Source of the DNA: Pantoea sp. Eser
GTDB taxonomy: Bacteria; Pseudomonadota; Gammaproteobacteria; Enterobacterales; Enterobacteriaceae
DNA length: 64,000 nucleotides
Direction: 5' to 3'
Assembly (NCBI GenBank): GCA_009830035.1
Contig: SZZY01000009.1
Span: forward strand, 62,001 to 126,000
The notes beneath the pieces are model-generated. The model ran no database searches and was not told the origin of the DNA. It worked only from the letters and a program-made list of their open reading frames with translations. The position numbers were made by a program, and so were the translations under genes. Positions 1 to 9,394 of this stretch are shown piece by piece. Position 1 is the first letter of the stretch, and every line of letters begins with the position of its first letter.

Positions 1-364
1 GGCAACCTGCCACGCTCTGACCTGCTACTGTCGGTCCCGCTGCACCCGCGACGATGCTGGTAGCGCGGCTACAACCAAACCGATCTGCTGGCCGCACCGC
101 TGGCACACTGGCTGGGTTGCGAGCGGGGGGATGGCATTACATCGTCAGCGACAAGGGGCGTTACAGCATTAGTTGAACGCCCGCCAGCGCCGCAGAAACT
201 TACGCGGTGCCTTCCGCCTTGAAATGGCGGTGCACGGACGCCATATCGCCCTGCTGGATGACGTGGTCACCACCACCGGCAGAACGGTAGAAGAAATCAG
301 TCGCCTGTTACTGGCGCAGGGGGCGGCCAGCGTACAGATCTGGCGCCTGTGCCGTACCTTGTAG
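1..364 (+). pseudogene. gntX: gntX (ComF-family phosphoribosyltransferase-like), 3' part, broken
   Basis: The window opens inside a gntX/comF homologue; the 5' part lies outside. The frame from base 1 reads a family-like SDLLLSVPL stretch, meets an in-frame TAG at 61-63 (CW*RGYNQTDLL), and then shifts frame between about 135 and 175. The C-terminal part resumes with the PRPP-binding-like motif DDVVTTTGRTVEE and ends IWRLCRTL at a TAG (362-364), as in E. coli GntX. In enterobacteria gntX sits directly before nfuA, as here. GntX is linked to DNA uptake or gluconate use, but its biochemical role is unsettled. One amber plus one indel make it a pseudogene. Confidence 0.85.
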
Positions 365-422
365 AGCGTCATTGATGGGCGTATTATAACCAACTAAATT
401 AATCAACTATTGAGCAATCGAC

Positions 423-998
423 ATGATCCGAATTACTGATTCTGCCCAAGAGCATTTTTCCAAACTGCTATCCAAACAAGAAGATGGCACCCAGATTCGC
501 GTATTCGTGATTAACCCGGGTACACCAACTGCCGAATGCGGTGTCTCTTATTGCCCACCCGATGCGGTTGAAGCAACGGATACCGAGCTGAAGTTCGAAA
601 AGCTCTCCGCCTACGTTGACGAACTGAGCGCGCCGTATCTGGAAGACGCTGAAATCGATTTCGTCACCGATAACCTCGGTTCGCAGCTGACACTGAAAGC
701 GCCTAACGCCAAAATGCGTAAGGTCTCTGACGATGCGCCGATGGTAGAGCGCGTTGAGTATCTGCTGCAGGCGCAGATCAACCCACAGCTGGCTGGCCAC
801 AGCGGCCGCGTGTCGCTGATGGAGATCACCGATGACGGTTACGCCATCCTGCAGTTCGGCGGCGGCTGTAACGGGTGTTCAATGATCGACGTCACCCTGA
901 AAGATGGCATCGAGAGAGAGCTGCTGGCCGCCTTCCCGGAACTGAAAGGTGTGCGCGACATCACCGAGCACCAGCGCGGTGAGCACTCGTTCTACTGA
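423..998 (+). CDS. nfuA: Fe/S biogenesis protein NfuA
   Basis: This 191-residue protein matches NfuA at its usual length. An N-terminal degenerate A-type (HesB-like) domain covers roughly residues 1-95, and a C-terminal Nfu domain covers roughly 105-180 with the cluster-binding CNGC motif at about C149 and C152. NfuA carries a [4Fe-4S] cluster to apoproteins, notably under oxidative stress or iron limitation. The reading frame is clean although its neighbour gntX is broken. Its last 7 bases overlap the 3' end of the convergent malQ. A retained Fe-S carrier fits the general retention of core functions here. Confidence 0.97.
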   Translation: MIRITDSAQEHFSKLLSKQEDGTQIRVFVINPGTPTAECGVSYCPPDAVEATDTELKFEKLSAYVDELSAPYLEDAEIDFVTDNLGSQLTLKAPNAKMRKVSDDAPMVERVEYLLQAQINPQLAGHSGRVSLMEITDDGYAILQFGGGCNGCSMIDVTLKDGIERELLAAFPELKGVRDITEHQRGEHSFY

Positions 999-3106
999 CG
1001 ATCAGGCGCGACAGCCGAGCTGTCGCGCTGACCTGTTAAGCTAGGCTTACGCTGCTGGCTGACCGCTTTAAGCAGCTTATTCACTTCCTCGTCAGCAAAC
1101 ATCTCTTCCAGCGTTTTACTCAGTTTGCGCCGCCAGTTGGGGTATTGCTCAACCGTGCCCGGCACATTCACCGGCGTGGTCATTCCGAGCCAGTCCTCCG
1201 GCTGCAGGCCTAGCAAGGCGCTGTCGGTATCGGCCAGGAAGCGATGTATCGCCCGGTTTAGCGTCGGCGTCATCGCCAGTTTATCGGCTTTTTTCGGGCT
1301 GCGAGCCGGTAGCGCTCCCGCCTGATGCAGCGCATCAAGCAGTGCCTGCTTCTGCTCTGCCCGCTGCTGATGCAGCGCCCTGACCGCATCACCCGGATAG
1401 AGGCCAATCTTCTCACCCAGCGACAGATCGCCCTGCTCCCAGAAACCGGTCAGCGTGGGCAGATCATGGGTACTGGCGCTGGCAATTGACTGGCGCGGGT
1501 AGGCCCCATGCGCGCGATAGCTGCCGTTTTTCTCCTGCTCAAACCACAGCACCTTCCAAGAAAACACCCCGCTTTTACGCAGCAGGCTGAAGATCTCCTT
1601 CGGTACGGTGCCAAGATCCTCCCCGATCACCATGCAGCGCAGCCGGTAGCTCTCCAGTGCCAGAATGCCGAGCAGATCATCAACCGGATAGGCCACGTAG
1701 GCGCCCTTATCGGCCGTTTCGCCGGCCGGCACCCACCAGAGACGCAGCAGCGACATCACATGGTCGATTCGTAACGCGCCGCAATCGCGCATATTAGCTC
1801 GCAGCATGTCGATAAACGGCTGATAACCCCGCGCCTGCATCACGTGAGGATCCATCGGTGGTAAGCCCCAGTACTGGCCCAGCGGACCGAGGCGATCGGG
1901 CGGCGCGCCAATCGACGCCTGCAGACGATACAGTTCCGGATCGTGCCAGGTTTCGGCACTGCCTTCCGCCACGCCGACCGCCAGATCGCGGTAGAGACCC
2001 ACGCTCATCCCCAGCACCTGGCTGCGCGACCAGCAGCGGGAGAACTGCTGCTGTACCAGCCACTGCAACCACTGCCAGAAGGCAATCTCCTCTTCATGGA
2101 ACTCGCACCAACGCTGCACCTCCGGCAACTGGCTGTTACGCCAGCCTTCCGGCCACGCGGGCCAGCCCCAGTGCTGCGCATTGCCCGCCCGCCGCTCAAG
2201 CTGGATGCCATCATAGGCCGCCTGATAGCGCAGGCTGTCACCGCCCTCACGGACAAAGGCTGCCCACGACTGTTTATCTTCGCTCTCTGCATCCCGCGCC
2301 TGGAAGTGTGCCCAGGCGAGGCGCAGCGCGGCCAGCTTAAGCGCCATCACCGCCTCATAATCGACCAGCTCTGCCTCACGCGCTTTGCTCAGCGCCCGCT
2401 GCGTTTTGGCGCTTTTCCACCACTTCTGCGCCGCCGGGCTTTGCTGGAAGTCGACCACCTGACCGACGTCGATATAGATAATGTTCAGCCAGCGACGCGA
2501 CGACGGACTGTAGGGGCTGGCAAAATCGGCGCTGGCCGGATAGAGCGCATGCAGCGGATTAAGCCCGACGAAATCGCCACCGCGGGCGGCCAGCTGCTCC
2601 AGCAGCGTTTGCAGATCGCCGAAGTCACCGATGCCCCAGTTGTGCGCCGAACGCACCGTATAGAGCTGTACCAGTACGCCCCAGCGCTTCTCGCCCGCGT
2701 CCAGCGCCGGCGGCAGATAGCAGCGACGCGGCGTGACAATGATCCGGGTCTGCCACTGCTTTTTTCCCTTGCTGAGCGTCAGCTGGTGATAGCCCTGCGC
2801 CAGCGGACCCGGCAACGTAAAGGGTTCGCCGGCCGTCAGTTCACCGCTGAGCTGCCTGCCCTTCTCGGTCTGCAGCTGCCAGTGATGAACACCGCTGCCC
2901 TGCGGCGTAAGCTGACGTTTACCGCTGCCGCTGAACACCGCGACCGGCGGTAAGGGTGACTTCTTTGCATCATGAGGATCGCCCATCACCGCCAGCAAAG
3001 CGCGTTTGGTGTCGTCGCCGATCGCCTGTTTCTCGCCGTTAACGTTGATGTAATCCAGTGAAATACCGGCCGCACGGGCGGCCTGATCAAGTGAGTTCTG
3101 TTTCAT
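992..3106 (-). CDS. malQ: 4-alpha-glucanotransferase (amylomaltase) MalQ
   Basis: The 704-residue GH77 enzyme is uninterrupted and close to the 694 residues of E. coli MalQ. Catalytic segments are visible: RIDHVM (nucleophile Asp, about residue 448), GEDLG (acid/base Glu, about 495) and THDLPT (Asp, about 547). MalQ disproportionates maltodextrins in the cytoplasm and normally works with maltodextrin phosphorylase MalP, whose gene ends 8 bases upstream. Because malP is broken, MalQ products would have to be consumed another way, perhaps by glycogen phosphorylase or glucokinase. The stop is TAG, just inside the nfuA 3' end. MalT control is expected from the family but no clear MalT box was seen. 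Confidence 0.96.
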   Translation of the reverse strand: MKQNSLDQAARAAGISLDYINVNGEKQAIGDDTKRALLAVMGDPHDAKKSPLPPVAVFSGSGKRQLTPQGSGVHHWQLQTEKGRQLSGELTAGEPFTLPGPLAQGYHQLTLSKGKKQWQTRIIVTPRRCYLPPALDAGEKRWGVLVQLYTVRSAHNWGIGDFGDLQTLLEQLAARGGDFVGLNPLHALYPASADFASPYSPSSRRWLNIIYIDVGQVVDFQQSPAAQKWWKSAKTQRALSKAREAELVDYEAVMALKLAALRLAWAHFQARDAESEDKQSWAAFVREGGDSLRYQAAYDGIQLERRAGNAQHWGWPAWPEGWRNSQLPEVQRWCEFHEEEIAFWQWLQWLVQQQFSRCWSRSQVLGMSVGLYRDLAVGVAEGSAETWHDPELYRLQASIGAPPDRLGPLGQYWGLPPMDPHVMQARGYQPFIDMLRANMRDCGALRIDHVMSLLRLWWVPAGETADKGAYVAYPVDDLLGILALESYRLRCMVIGEDLGTVPKEIFSLLRKSGVFSWKVLWFEQEKNGSYRAHGAYPRQSIASASTHDLPTLTGFWEQGDLSLGEKIGLYPGDAVRALHQQRAEQKQALLDALHQAGALPARSPKKADKLAMTPTLNRAIHRFLADTDSALLGLQPEDWLGMTTPVNVPGTVEQYPNWRRKLSKTLEEMFADEEVNKLLKAVSQQRKPSLTGQRDSSAVAPDRQ

Positions 3107-3114
3107 GCTGTTCC

Positions 3115-5405
3115 TTAGCGCGCTGCCTGCCAGATAAGTTGCTGATAATCACCAATGGCTCGATCCGAGCTGAACATGCCGGTTCGCGCGGTGTTGAGGA
3201 TGGCGGCGCGGGTCCAGCTCAGCGGGTCGCGCCACAGCGCTTCTACGCGTTGCTGTGCCTCGATGTAGGCCTGAAAATCTGCCAGCACCAGCCACGGATC
3301 GCCGTTTTTGGTCAGGCTCGCCAGCATCAGGTCAAACGCCTGCTTGTCCCCGCCGCTGAATTTGCACTTCTCCAGCGATTTGAGTAACGCGTCGAGCACC
3401 TTATTCTGCTTGCGCACTTTTTTCGGGTTATAACCGGCGGCTTTCAGCGCTTTCACCTCGTCAACGCGGTGACCGAAGATAAAGATATTCTCCTCGCCGA
3501 CCTGTTCAGCGATTTCGACATTAGCGCCGTCCAGCGTGCCGATGGTCAGCGCCAGCTTCATATTGCCGGTCCCGGACGCTTCATAACCGGCGGTGGAGAT
3601 CTGCTCAGATAAGTCCGCGGCCGGGATCATCATCTCCGCCACGGTGATGCGGTAGTCGGGAATAAACACCACTTTAAGTTTGTCGCCGACCCGCGGATCG
3701 TTGTTGACCACCTCCGCCACTTTATTGATAGCGTAGATAATATTTTTCGCGAGGTAATAGCCGGGAACCGCCTTGGCACCAAACAGGAAGACGCGCGGGA
3801 TGAAGCGGGCATCGTCCGGGGTATCAAGCAGGGTCTGATAACAGTGCAGAATATGCAGCAGACTGAGATGCTGGCGTTTGTACTCATGTAATCGCTTGAT
3901 CTGCAAGTCGAACATCGCATCCGGGTTGGCGATAATGCCAGTGTGCCGCGCGATGTAGTCGGTCAGCCGCGCTTTATTCTGCTGCTTGATGCTGCGGTAA
4001 CGCTGACAAAATGCCGGATCGTCGACATACGCTTCCAGCCCTTTGAGCGCATCGAGGTTATTGACCCACTCCACCTTCAGCGTGTCATCAATCAGGGACG
4101 CCAGCGCCGGATTACACTGTTTTAACCAGCGGCGCGGCGTAATGCCGTTGGTGACGTTATGGAATTTCTGCGGCCACAGCTGGTAGTACTCCGGGAACAG
4201 ATCGGTCACAACCAGACTGGAGTGCAACGCCGCCACGCCGTTTACCGCGAAACCGCTGACCACGCAGAGGTTCGCCATCCGCCCCTCACCGTCCGCCACT
4301 ACCGCCAGCTTGTGCCATAGCGCTTTGTCATCAGGCCAGCGCTGCTTCACCTGCTTTTTCAGACGCTGATTGATCTCTTTGATAATCAGCATGTGACGCG
4401 GCAGCAGGCTGCGCATCAGTTTTTCATCCCAGCGCTCCAAGGCTTCGGGCATCAGCGTGTGGTTGGTGTAGGCGAATAACCGGCTGGTGATATGCCAGGC
4501 CTGATCCCAGCTCAGTTGATGCTCGTCCAGCAAACGGCGCAGAATATCGGCCACCGCACAGGCGCACTGGAAATATTGCTGGATCAGGCGCAGGCGTTTG
4601 CCGGCCTGATGGCTGTCGTTGGGATAGAGCACCTTCGTCAGCTTTGCCGCATCAATGCCGGGCTGCTCCGCCTGCAAAAACTGACCATCGTTAAAACGGG
4701 TCAGATCGAAAGGATGGGCACTGGTCGCCTGCCACAAACGCAGCGGCAGCGTGGTGCCATTACGGTAGCCGGTAACCGGCAGATCCCACGCCTCGCCGCG
4801 CAGATAAAAATCGCGCTGCCAGCGCACGCCGCCTGCTCCAGTGTCTCCACGCTGCCGCCCATCGCTACCTCAACATCCAGCGCCGCATTGTGGCGAAACC
4901 ACGGATAACGTTCGCGCTGCCAGTCATCTGGCGCTTCAATCTGCTGCTCCTGATCGAACGACTGGCGAAACAGGCCGTACTGATAGTTGAGTCCGTGGCC
5001 GGTGGCCGACTGACCGACAGTGGCCATGGAGTCCATGTAACAGGCAGCCAGTCGGCCCAGCCCGCCGTTGCCGAGTGCCGGATCGACCTCCTGCTCCAGC
5101 AGCTCGGTTAAATCGATTTGCTGCTCAGCCAGCAGCGCTTTCAGGTCGTCATACCAGCCAAGATTGAGCAGGTTGTTGCCAGTCAGACGACCGATCAGAA
5201 ACTCCATCGACAGATAATTAACGTGGCGCTGCCGCTCAGAGACGCGGGGAGCCGGTTGCGCAGCCAGTAATTCCGCCAGCGCAGCGCTAATCGCCTGCCA
5301 CCACTGGTGTGTGGTCATCTGTTGTGCGGAGGTGAGACCTAAGTGTTGCCATTGACGGGTTAGTGCGGCTTTGAAACGAGCTTTATTGAATTTTTGCTGC
5401 GGCAT
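3115..5405 (-). pseudogene. malP: maltodextrin phosphorylase malP, frameshifted and internally deleted
   Basis: MalP is a PLP-dependent phosphorylase of about 797 residues. Residues 1 to about 195 start at 5405 ([15 protein letters not shown]). A frameshift near 4815-4835 follows, and the remainder ([16 protein letters not shown]) runs in another frame to 3115. Two in-frame deletions are also visible. Near 4533, VADILRR joins LLDEHQLSW, losing about 35 residues that include the conserved LNDTHP segment. Near 3553, the family motif [15 protein letters not shown] reads [11 protein letters not shown], losing NGAL beside the PLP-binding lysine region. The intact paralogue glgP retains both segments, which shows what is missing. 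The gene cannot encode an active enzyme. Confidence 0.93.
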
Positions 5406-5453
5406 ATCACTCCCTTCTGTTACGCAATGAGGTGAAGCAAAACGAGCAAGCGC

Positions 5454-5483
5454 ACGTCGCTGGCAACAGGGCGCCAGCGACGT
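5454..5483. repeat. 11-bp perfect inverted repeat upstream of malP
   Basis: Arms 5454-5464 (ACGTCGCTGGC) and 5473-5483 are perfect complements around an 8-base loop. No T-run follows on either side. It lies between the malP start and the glpR terminator, so it could be mRNA leader structure or a weak terminator; function unknown. Confidence 0.5.
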
Positions 5484-5527
5484 GTTAAGTAAAGACGGGA
5501 GTGGGGAAAGAAGCGACAGTAATCAAA

Positions 5528-5553
5528 TAAAAACGCCAGCCGGGCAGCTGGCG
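5528..5553 (-). terminator. rho-independent terminator after glpR
   Basis: Read on the minus strand, a 7-bp stem (CGCCAGC/GCTGGCG) with a 6-base loop is followed by TTTTTATTT. It lies about 11 bases after the glpR stop codon. Confidence 0.8.
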
Positions 5554-5563
5554 GTGGGGGAAA

Positions 5564-6322
5564 TCAGCAGAGTTCGAGGTGAACCTCATGCTGCTCAATC
5601 ACTTTCATCACGCTGGCTGGCGGCATTTTATCGGTGTAAAGATGATCCAGCAGGCTCATGTTTCCGAGGTTAATCATCGCGTTACGGCCAAATTTAGAGT
5701 GGTCCGCAACCAGCATCACGCAGCGTGAGTTTTCAATGATCGCGCGCTTGGTCCGCACTTCGTGATAGTCGAACTCCAGCAGTGAGCCATCCATATCGAT
5801 TCCGCTGATGCCGAGAATGCCGTAATCAAGGCGGAACTGAGAGATAAAGTCGAGCGTGGCTTCTCCCATTACCGCCCCGTCACGGGTACGCACTTCGCCA
5901 CCGGCGATGATCACCCGAAAATCAGGTTTCCCCATAAGCAGCATCGCCACGTTCAGGTTGTTGGTCACCACCCGCAGATCGTTATGGTTCAGCAGCGCGT
6001 GCGCCACCGCTTCTGGCGTGGTGCCGATATCAATAAACAGCGTGGCACCATCCGGGATCTGGCTGGCCACCCGCTGCGCGATCCGCGCTTTCTCCGCCGA
6101 CAGCATCATTTTACGATCGTGCCAGGCGGTGTTTTCAGAACTGGAGGGAAGCGCCGCGCCGCCGTGATGGCGCTGAATCTTATTTTGATCGGCCAGATCG
6201 TTCAGGTCGCGACGAATGGTCTGCGGGCTCACCTCGAAATGATCTACCAGCTCCTCGGTACTGACATATCCCTGACGTCGGACTAAATCGATAATCGCGT
6301 CATGACGTTGCGTCTGCTTCAC
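5564..6322 (-). CDS. glpR: glycerol-3-phosphate regulon repressor GlpR (DeoR family)
   Basis: The 252-residue DeoR-family repressor is intact and of standard length. An N-terminal winged HTH (about residues 5-55, TEELVDHFEVSPQTIRRDL) is followed by a C-terminal sugar-phosphate sensor domain with DIGTTPEAVAHAL and the conserved VADHSKFGR. GlpR represses glp genes and is relieved by glycerol-3-phosphate. It stands in the usual glpE-glpG-glpR order on the minus strand, but glpG and probably glpE are decayed. A good GlpR operator precedes glpD, so the repressor still has a target within the window. Confidence 0.96.
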   Translation of the reverse strand: MKQTQRHDAIIDLVRRQGYVSTEELVDHFEVSPQTIRRDLNDLADQNKIQRHHGGAALPSSSENTAWHDRKMMLSAEKARIAQRVASQIPDGATLFIDIGTTPEAVAHALLNHNDLRVVTNNLNVAMLLMGKPDFRVIIAGGEVRTRDGAVMGEATLDFISQFRLDYGILGISGIDMDGSLLEFDYHEVRTKRAIIENSRCVMLVADHSKFGRNAMINLGNMSLLDHLYTDKMPPASVMKVIEQHEVHLELC

Positions 6323-6363
6323 GTTCCCCTCCTGTTGACTCGCTTAATCCTGAAATGCCGCGA

Positions 6364-6923
6364 CTAACGGCGCGCGATTTTTCGCGTATCGACCAGCGCC
6401 ATGGCTAACCCTACCACCAGACCGGCGACGTGCGCCGCGTTAGCGATCGCCAGACCAGCGCGAAGCCGATCAATCCACGTTCCAGATAGATGCCGCTGCC
6501 GAACCGCTTCTCTACCGCCCCGCCCAGATACCACCACATCAGGTTGAACAGAATGTGCAGCAGCGCGTGGCTGAACCACTCAAGATGCTGATCGGTATCC
6601 GGCCACGCCAGCCAGTACATCACGGTGCGATCGCCCACAATCTGCATCAGAATAAAAACCGCAATGCAGAGCAGCATCACCGTCATGGTCAGCGGACCGG
6701 CGCGCTCGCGGATGTTGGCCCAGATGTTGCTGCGCTCATAGCGTAAGCCGCTGTCGGTTTTGCCGCTGTGCCAGCTCGCCGCCTGATAGCGCGGATGGTT
6801 AGGATCCTGCACGGACTGCTGAAGTTCGTTTTCGACCATTTCCAATTGGCTTTCATCATCCAGCATGATGACGTAGTGGCTTTCACGCTCAATGCGCGGC
6901 TGGTTAAATTGGGTAATGCGCAT
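6364..6923 (-). pseudogene. glpG: rhomboid protease glpG with several deletions, catalytic Ser lost
   Basis: E. coli GlpG is 276 residues; only about 185 codons of homology remain here in two frames. The N-terminal domain is shortened (MRITQFNQPRIERESHYVIML). SHALLHILFN lacks residues of the THALMHFSLMHILFN segment. EKRFGSG joins directly to IYLERGLI, removing the stretch with the catalytic GLSG serine and two membrane helices. Near 6455 a frameshift joins ALVW to NAAHVAGLVVGLAM, which keeps the family's catalytic His segment. The remnant ends with TAG at 6364-6366. The gene cannot encode a rhomboid protease. The GSG...SG junction suggests a deletion between short repeats. Confidence 0.92.
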
Positions 6924-6952
6924 CAGTAACTCTCCATGTGACGAGCGGCAAT

Positions 6953-7240
6953 TTATTCGCTGCCGTGAGCAACCTGCTGGGGAAAAGCGGCACGCCAGGC
7001 GTCAAAACCGCCATCAATGCTGTAGGCGGCGCTGAATCCCTGTCCCAGCAGAAGAAATTGTGCGGCGCCTTTACTGCTGTTGCCGTGATAACACATCACC
7101 AGCACCGGCAGGCTGTGGTCTGCACCGGCAACAAGGTCGCTGAGATTGCTGTTGGTCAGATGCAGCGGGGCGCCCTGCGCCAGGCGGTCCTGCGCCTGCT
7201 GCACATTAATACATTCAAACGTTTCCGTGGTGTCTCTCAT
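6953..7240 (-). pseudogene. glpE: thiosulfate sulfurtransferase glpE with in-frame internal deletion
   Basis: A continuous 95-codon frame gives a single-domain rhodanese with the active-site loop CYHGNSS intact (Cys about residue 50). Compared with the 108-residue family norm, the segment holding VDIRDPQSF and the following GH is absent: AQGAPL runs straight into HLTNSNL near 7165. That stretch is a core strand of the rhodanese fold, so the product is probably unstable, although the frame is open. Activity cannot be excluded from sequence. It lies between broken glpG and intact divergent glpD. Confidence 0.75.
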
Positions 7241-7381
7241 AACATCGTCACAATGACGCCTAGTGTAACCCGAGAATCAGCGCCTATAACCTGACAATCA
7301 TTGCGGCTTTGTAATTTTTTTACCGGCAGAATGTTAGCTATATCACGCAAAATTGTTTTTACCTGGTTAAAAGCTGGCATC

Positions 7382-7424
7382 AATGTTGGTTTGCGATTAT
7401 GATCATGTTCTAAATCGAACATTA
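7382..7424. promoter_or_regulatory. GlpR operator(s) upstream of glpD
   Basis: A near-palindrome at 7405-7422 (ATGTTCTAAATCGAACAT) fits the GlpR operator family closely. A weaker copy lies just upstream at 7382-7400 (AATGTTGGTTTGCGATTAT). Tandem GlpR operators over the glpD promoter are known in E. coli, and the repressor gene is intact nearby. Confidence 0.75.
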
Positions 7425-7455
7425 ATGAACTACTCTGAACATCGGAGGAGATGAC

Positions 7456-8961
7456 GTGGAAACCAAAGACCTGATCGTGATCGGCGGCGGCATCAACGGT
7501 GCCGGCATTGCAGCAGATGCTGCAGGACGCGGACTGTCGGTGCTGATGCTGGAGGCGCGGGACCTGGCTTGCGCGACCTCCTCTGCCAGTTCAAAACTGA
7601 TTCATGGTGGCCTGCGTTACCTGGAACACTACGAGTTTCGTCTGGTGAGTGAAGCGCTGGCCGAACGCGAAGTGCTGCTGAAAATGGCCCCGCACATCAC
7701 TTTCCCGATGCGTTTCCGCCTGCCGCATCGTCCGCACCTGCGTCCGGCGTGGATGATCCGCACCGGTCTGTTTATGTATGATAATCTGGGTAAACGCACC
7801 AGTCTGCCAGGCAGTAATAGTTTGCGTTTTGGCGCGGATTCGGCCCTGAAGCCAGAAATCACGCGCGGATTCGAATACTCAGATTGCTGGGTTGATGATG
7901 CACGCATGGTGGTACTGAATGCGCAGGAAGTGGTGAAGCGTGGCGGTGAAGTGCGTACCCGCACCCGCGTTACCCGCGCCTGGCGTGAAGGCGGCCTGTG
8001 GATGGTCGAAGCGGAAGATGTCGACAGCGGGAAAACCTACACCTGGCACGCTAAAGTCCTGGTCAACGCGGCAGGCCCGTGGGTTAAACAGCTGTTCGAT
8101 GACAGCCTGAAGCTGAAATCGCCGTATGGCATTCGCCTGATCAAAGGCAGCCATATCGTGGTGCCGCGCGTGCATACCGAGAAGCAGGCTTACATTCTGC
8201 AGAACGAAGATAACCGTATCGTGTTTGTGATCCCGTGGATGGATGAATTCTCCATCATCGGCACCACTGACGTTGAGTACAAAGGCGATCCGAAAAACGT
8301 TCACATCGACGACAGAGAAACCGACTACCTGCTGAAGGTGTTCAATGGCCACTTTAAAAAGCAGCTGACCACGGACGATATTGTCTGGTCTTACTCCGGT
8401 GTGCGTCCGCTGTGTGATGACGAATCGGATTCACCTCAGGCGATTACCCGTGATTACACGCTGGATGTGCGTGACGATAACGGCCAGACACCGCTGCTAT
8501 CAGTGTTCGGCGGCAAGCTGACCACCTACCGTAAGCTGGCGGAACATGCGCTGGAGAAACTGGCGAAGTATTACCCGAATGCCGGTCCGGCCTGGACGAA
8601 GAACTGCGTGCTGCCGGGCGGTAATATTTCCGGCACCCGTGAAGATTACGCCGCCAGCCTGCGTCGACGTTATCCGTTCATTAGCGAAAATATGGCGCGC
8701 CACTTCGCCCGTACCTACGGCAGCAACACCGAAACGCTGCTAGCTGGCGCGAAGAGTCTGGACGATTTGGGTGAGAACTTTGGTCATGAGTTCTACCAGG
8801 CTGAATTACGCTACCTGGTGCAGCATGAATGGGTGCGTGAAGTTGACGATGCTATCTGGCGCCGTACCAAGCAGGGCATGTGGCTGAGCAAAGAGCAACA
8901 GGCCCGCGTGGCAGAATGGCTGGCGCAGAAAGCCAAACCCGCGCTATCGCTGGCGTCATAA
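7456..8961 (+). CDS. glpD: aerobic glycerol-3-phosphate dehydrogenase GlpD
   Basis: The 501-residue FAD-dependent, membrane-associated dehydrogenase oxidises glycerol-3-phosphate to dihydroxyacetone phosphate and passes electrons to quinone. The N-terminal FAD-binding motif GGGINGAG lies at about residues 10-17, followed by the family segment SSKLIHGGLRYLEHYEFRLV. The length equals that of E. coli GlpD. The start is taken as GTG at 7456, five bases after a GGAGGAG ribosome-binding site; an ATG at 7451 is out of frame. GlpR operators lie 32-75 bases upstream and a strong terminator follows. The gene is intact, so glycerol-3-phosphate oxidation probably persists although the ugp importer is dead. 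Confidence 0.97.
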   Translation: METKDLIVIGGGINGAGIAADAAGRGLSVLMLEARDLACATSSASSKLIHGGLRYLEHYEFRLVSEALAEREVLLKMAPHITFPMRFRLPHRPHLRPAWMIRTGLFMYDNLGKRTSLPGSNSLRFGADSALKPEITRGFEYSDCWVDDARMVVLNAQEVVKRGGEVRTRTRVTRAWREGGLWMVEAEDVDSGKTYTWHAKVLVNAAGPWVKQLFDDSLKLKSPYGIRLIKGSHIVVPRVHTEKQAYILQNEDNRIVFVIPWMDEFSIIGTTDVEYKGDPKNVHIDDRETDYLLKVFNGHFKKQLTTDDIVWSYSGVRPLCDDESDSPQAITRDYTLDVRDDNGQTPLLSVFGGKLTTYRKLAEHALEKLAKYYPNAGPAWTKNCVLPGGNISGTREDYAASLRRRYPFISENMARHFARTYGSNTETLLAGAKSLDDLGENFGHEFYQAELRYLVQHEWVREVDDAIWRRTKQGMWLSKEQQARVAEWLAQKAKPALSLAS

Positions 8962-8986
8962 TCTGGCAATACTCAATACTGAAGAA

Positions 8987-9010
8987 AGCAGGCTCCAGCC
9001 TGCTTTTTTT
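8987..9010 (+). terminator. rho-independent terminator after glpD
   Basis: An 8-bp stem (AGCAGGCT/AGCCTGCT) with a 2-base loop is followed by at least seven T residues, 26 bases after the glpD stop. Confidence 0.9.
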
Positions 9011-9394
9011 TGCGCCGCAACCGGGTTCCGGCAGCAGGCTTTCGCGGTAAGCGTCAGTCGCGCATTGTCACGTCAGTGCTGAAGCTATTTTACGGAAATA
9101 TGACTGTCATGCCGTAACCCCTATTCAGCCGCATTGGCAGAAGATCTCTTTTTTATTAAATTTTTATTAATTCTGTCAGATTCACGCCAATATTAATCCC
9201 GAGCAATATTTATTTAATTTCTGAATTACCGCCTAAACTCAATCTTTCATGTTTCGGTTATCCCGGCCGCGCCGCGTCCATCGTTACTTTAAATCTAACG
9301 TTCGACAGTTTTGCTTAATTGAATCACGCATTAAGAAAGCTCAGACTTCTCTCAGCAAAAACGACATATCCGTTATTTTAATCAGGAGGTTGAA
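9011..9394 (+). promoter_or_regulatory. AT-rich promoter region of the former mdc operon
   Basis: About 380 bases without a supportable gene lie between the glpD terminator and mdcA. The central part (about 9150-9230) is strongly AT-rich with runs such as TTTTTTATTAAATTTTTATT, unlike the surrounding sequence. A good ribosome-binding site (CAGGAGG) lies just before the mdcA ATG at 9395. It probably held the mdc promoter and MdcR site, but no specific operator could be assigned. Confidence 0.45.

Noticed and set aside
1943-2953. Long open frame antisense to malQ
   Set aside because: An Arg/Ala/Pro-rich shadow of a GC-rich gene with no ribosome-binding site or family motifs.
5406-5530. MalT boxes before malP
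   Set aside because: Only a loose GGGAGTGGGGAA resemblance was seen, too weak to annotate.
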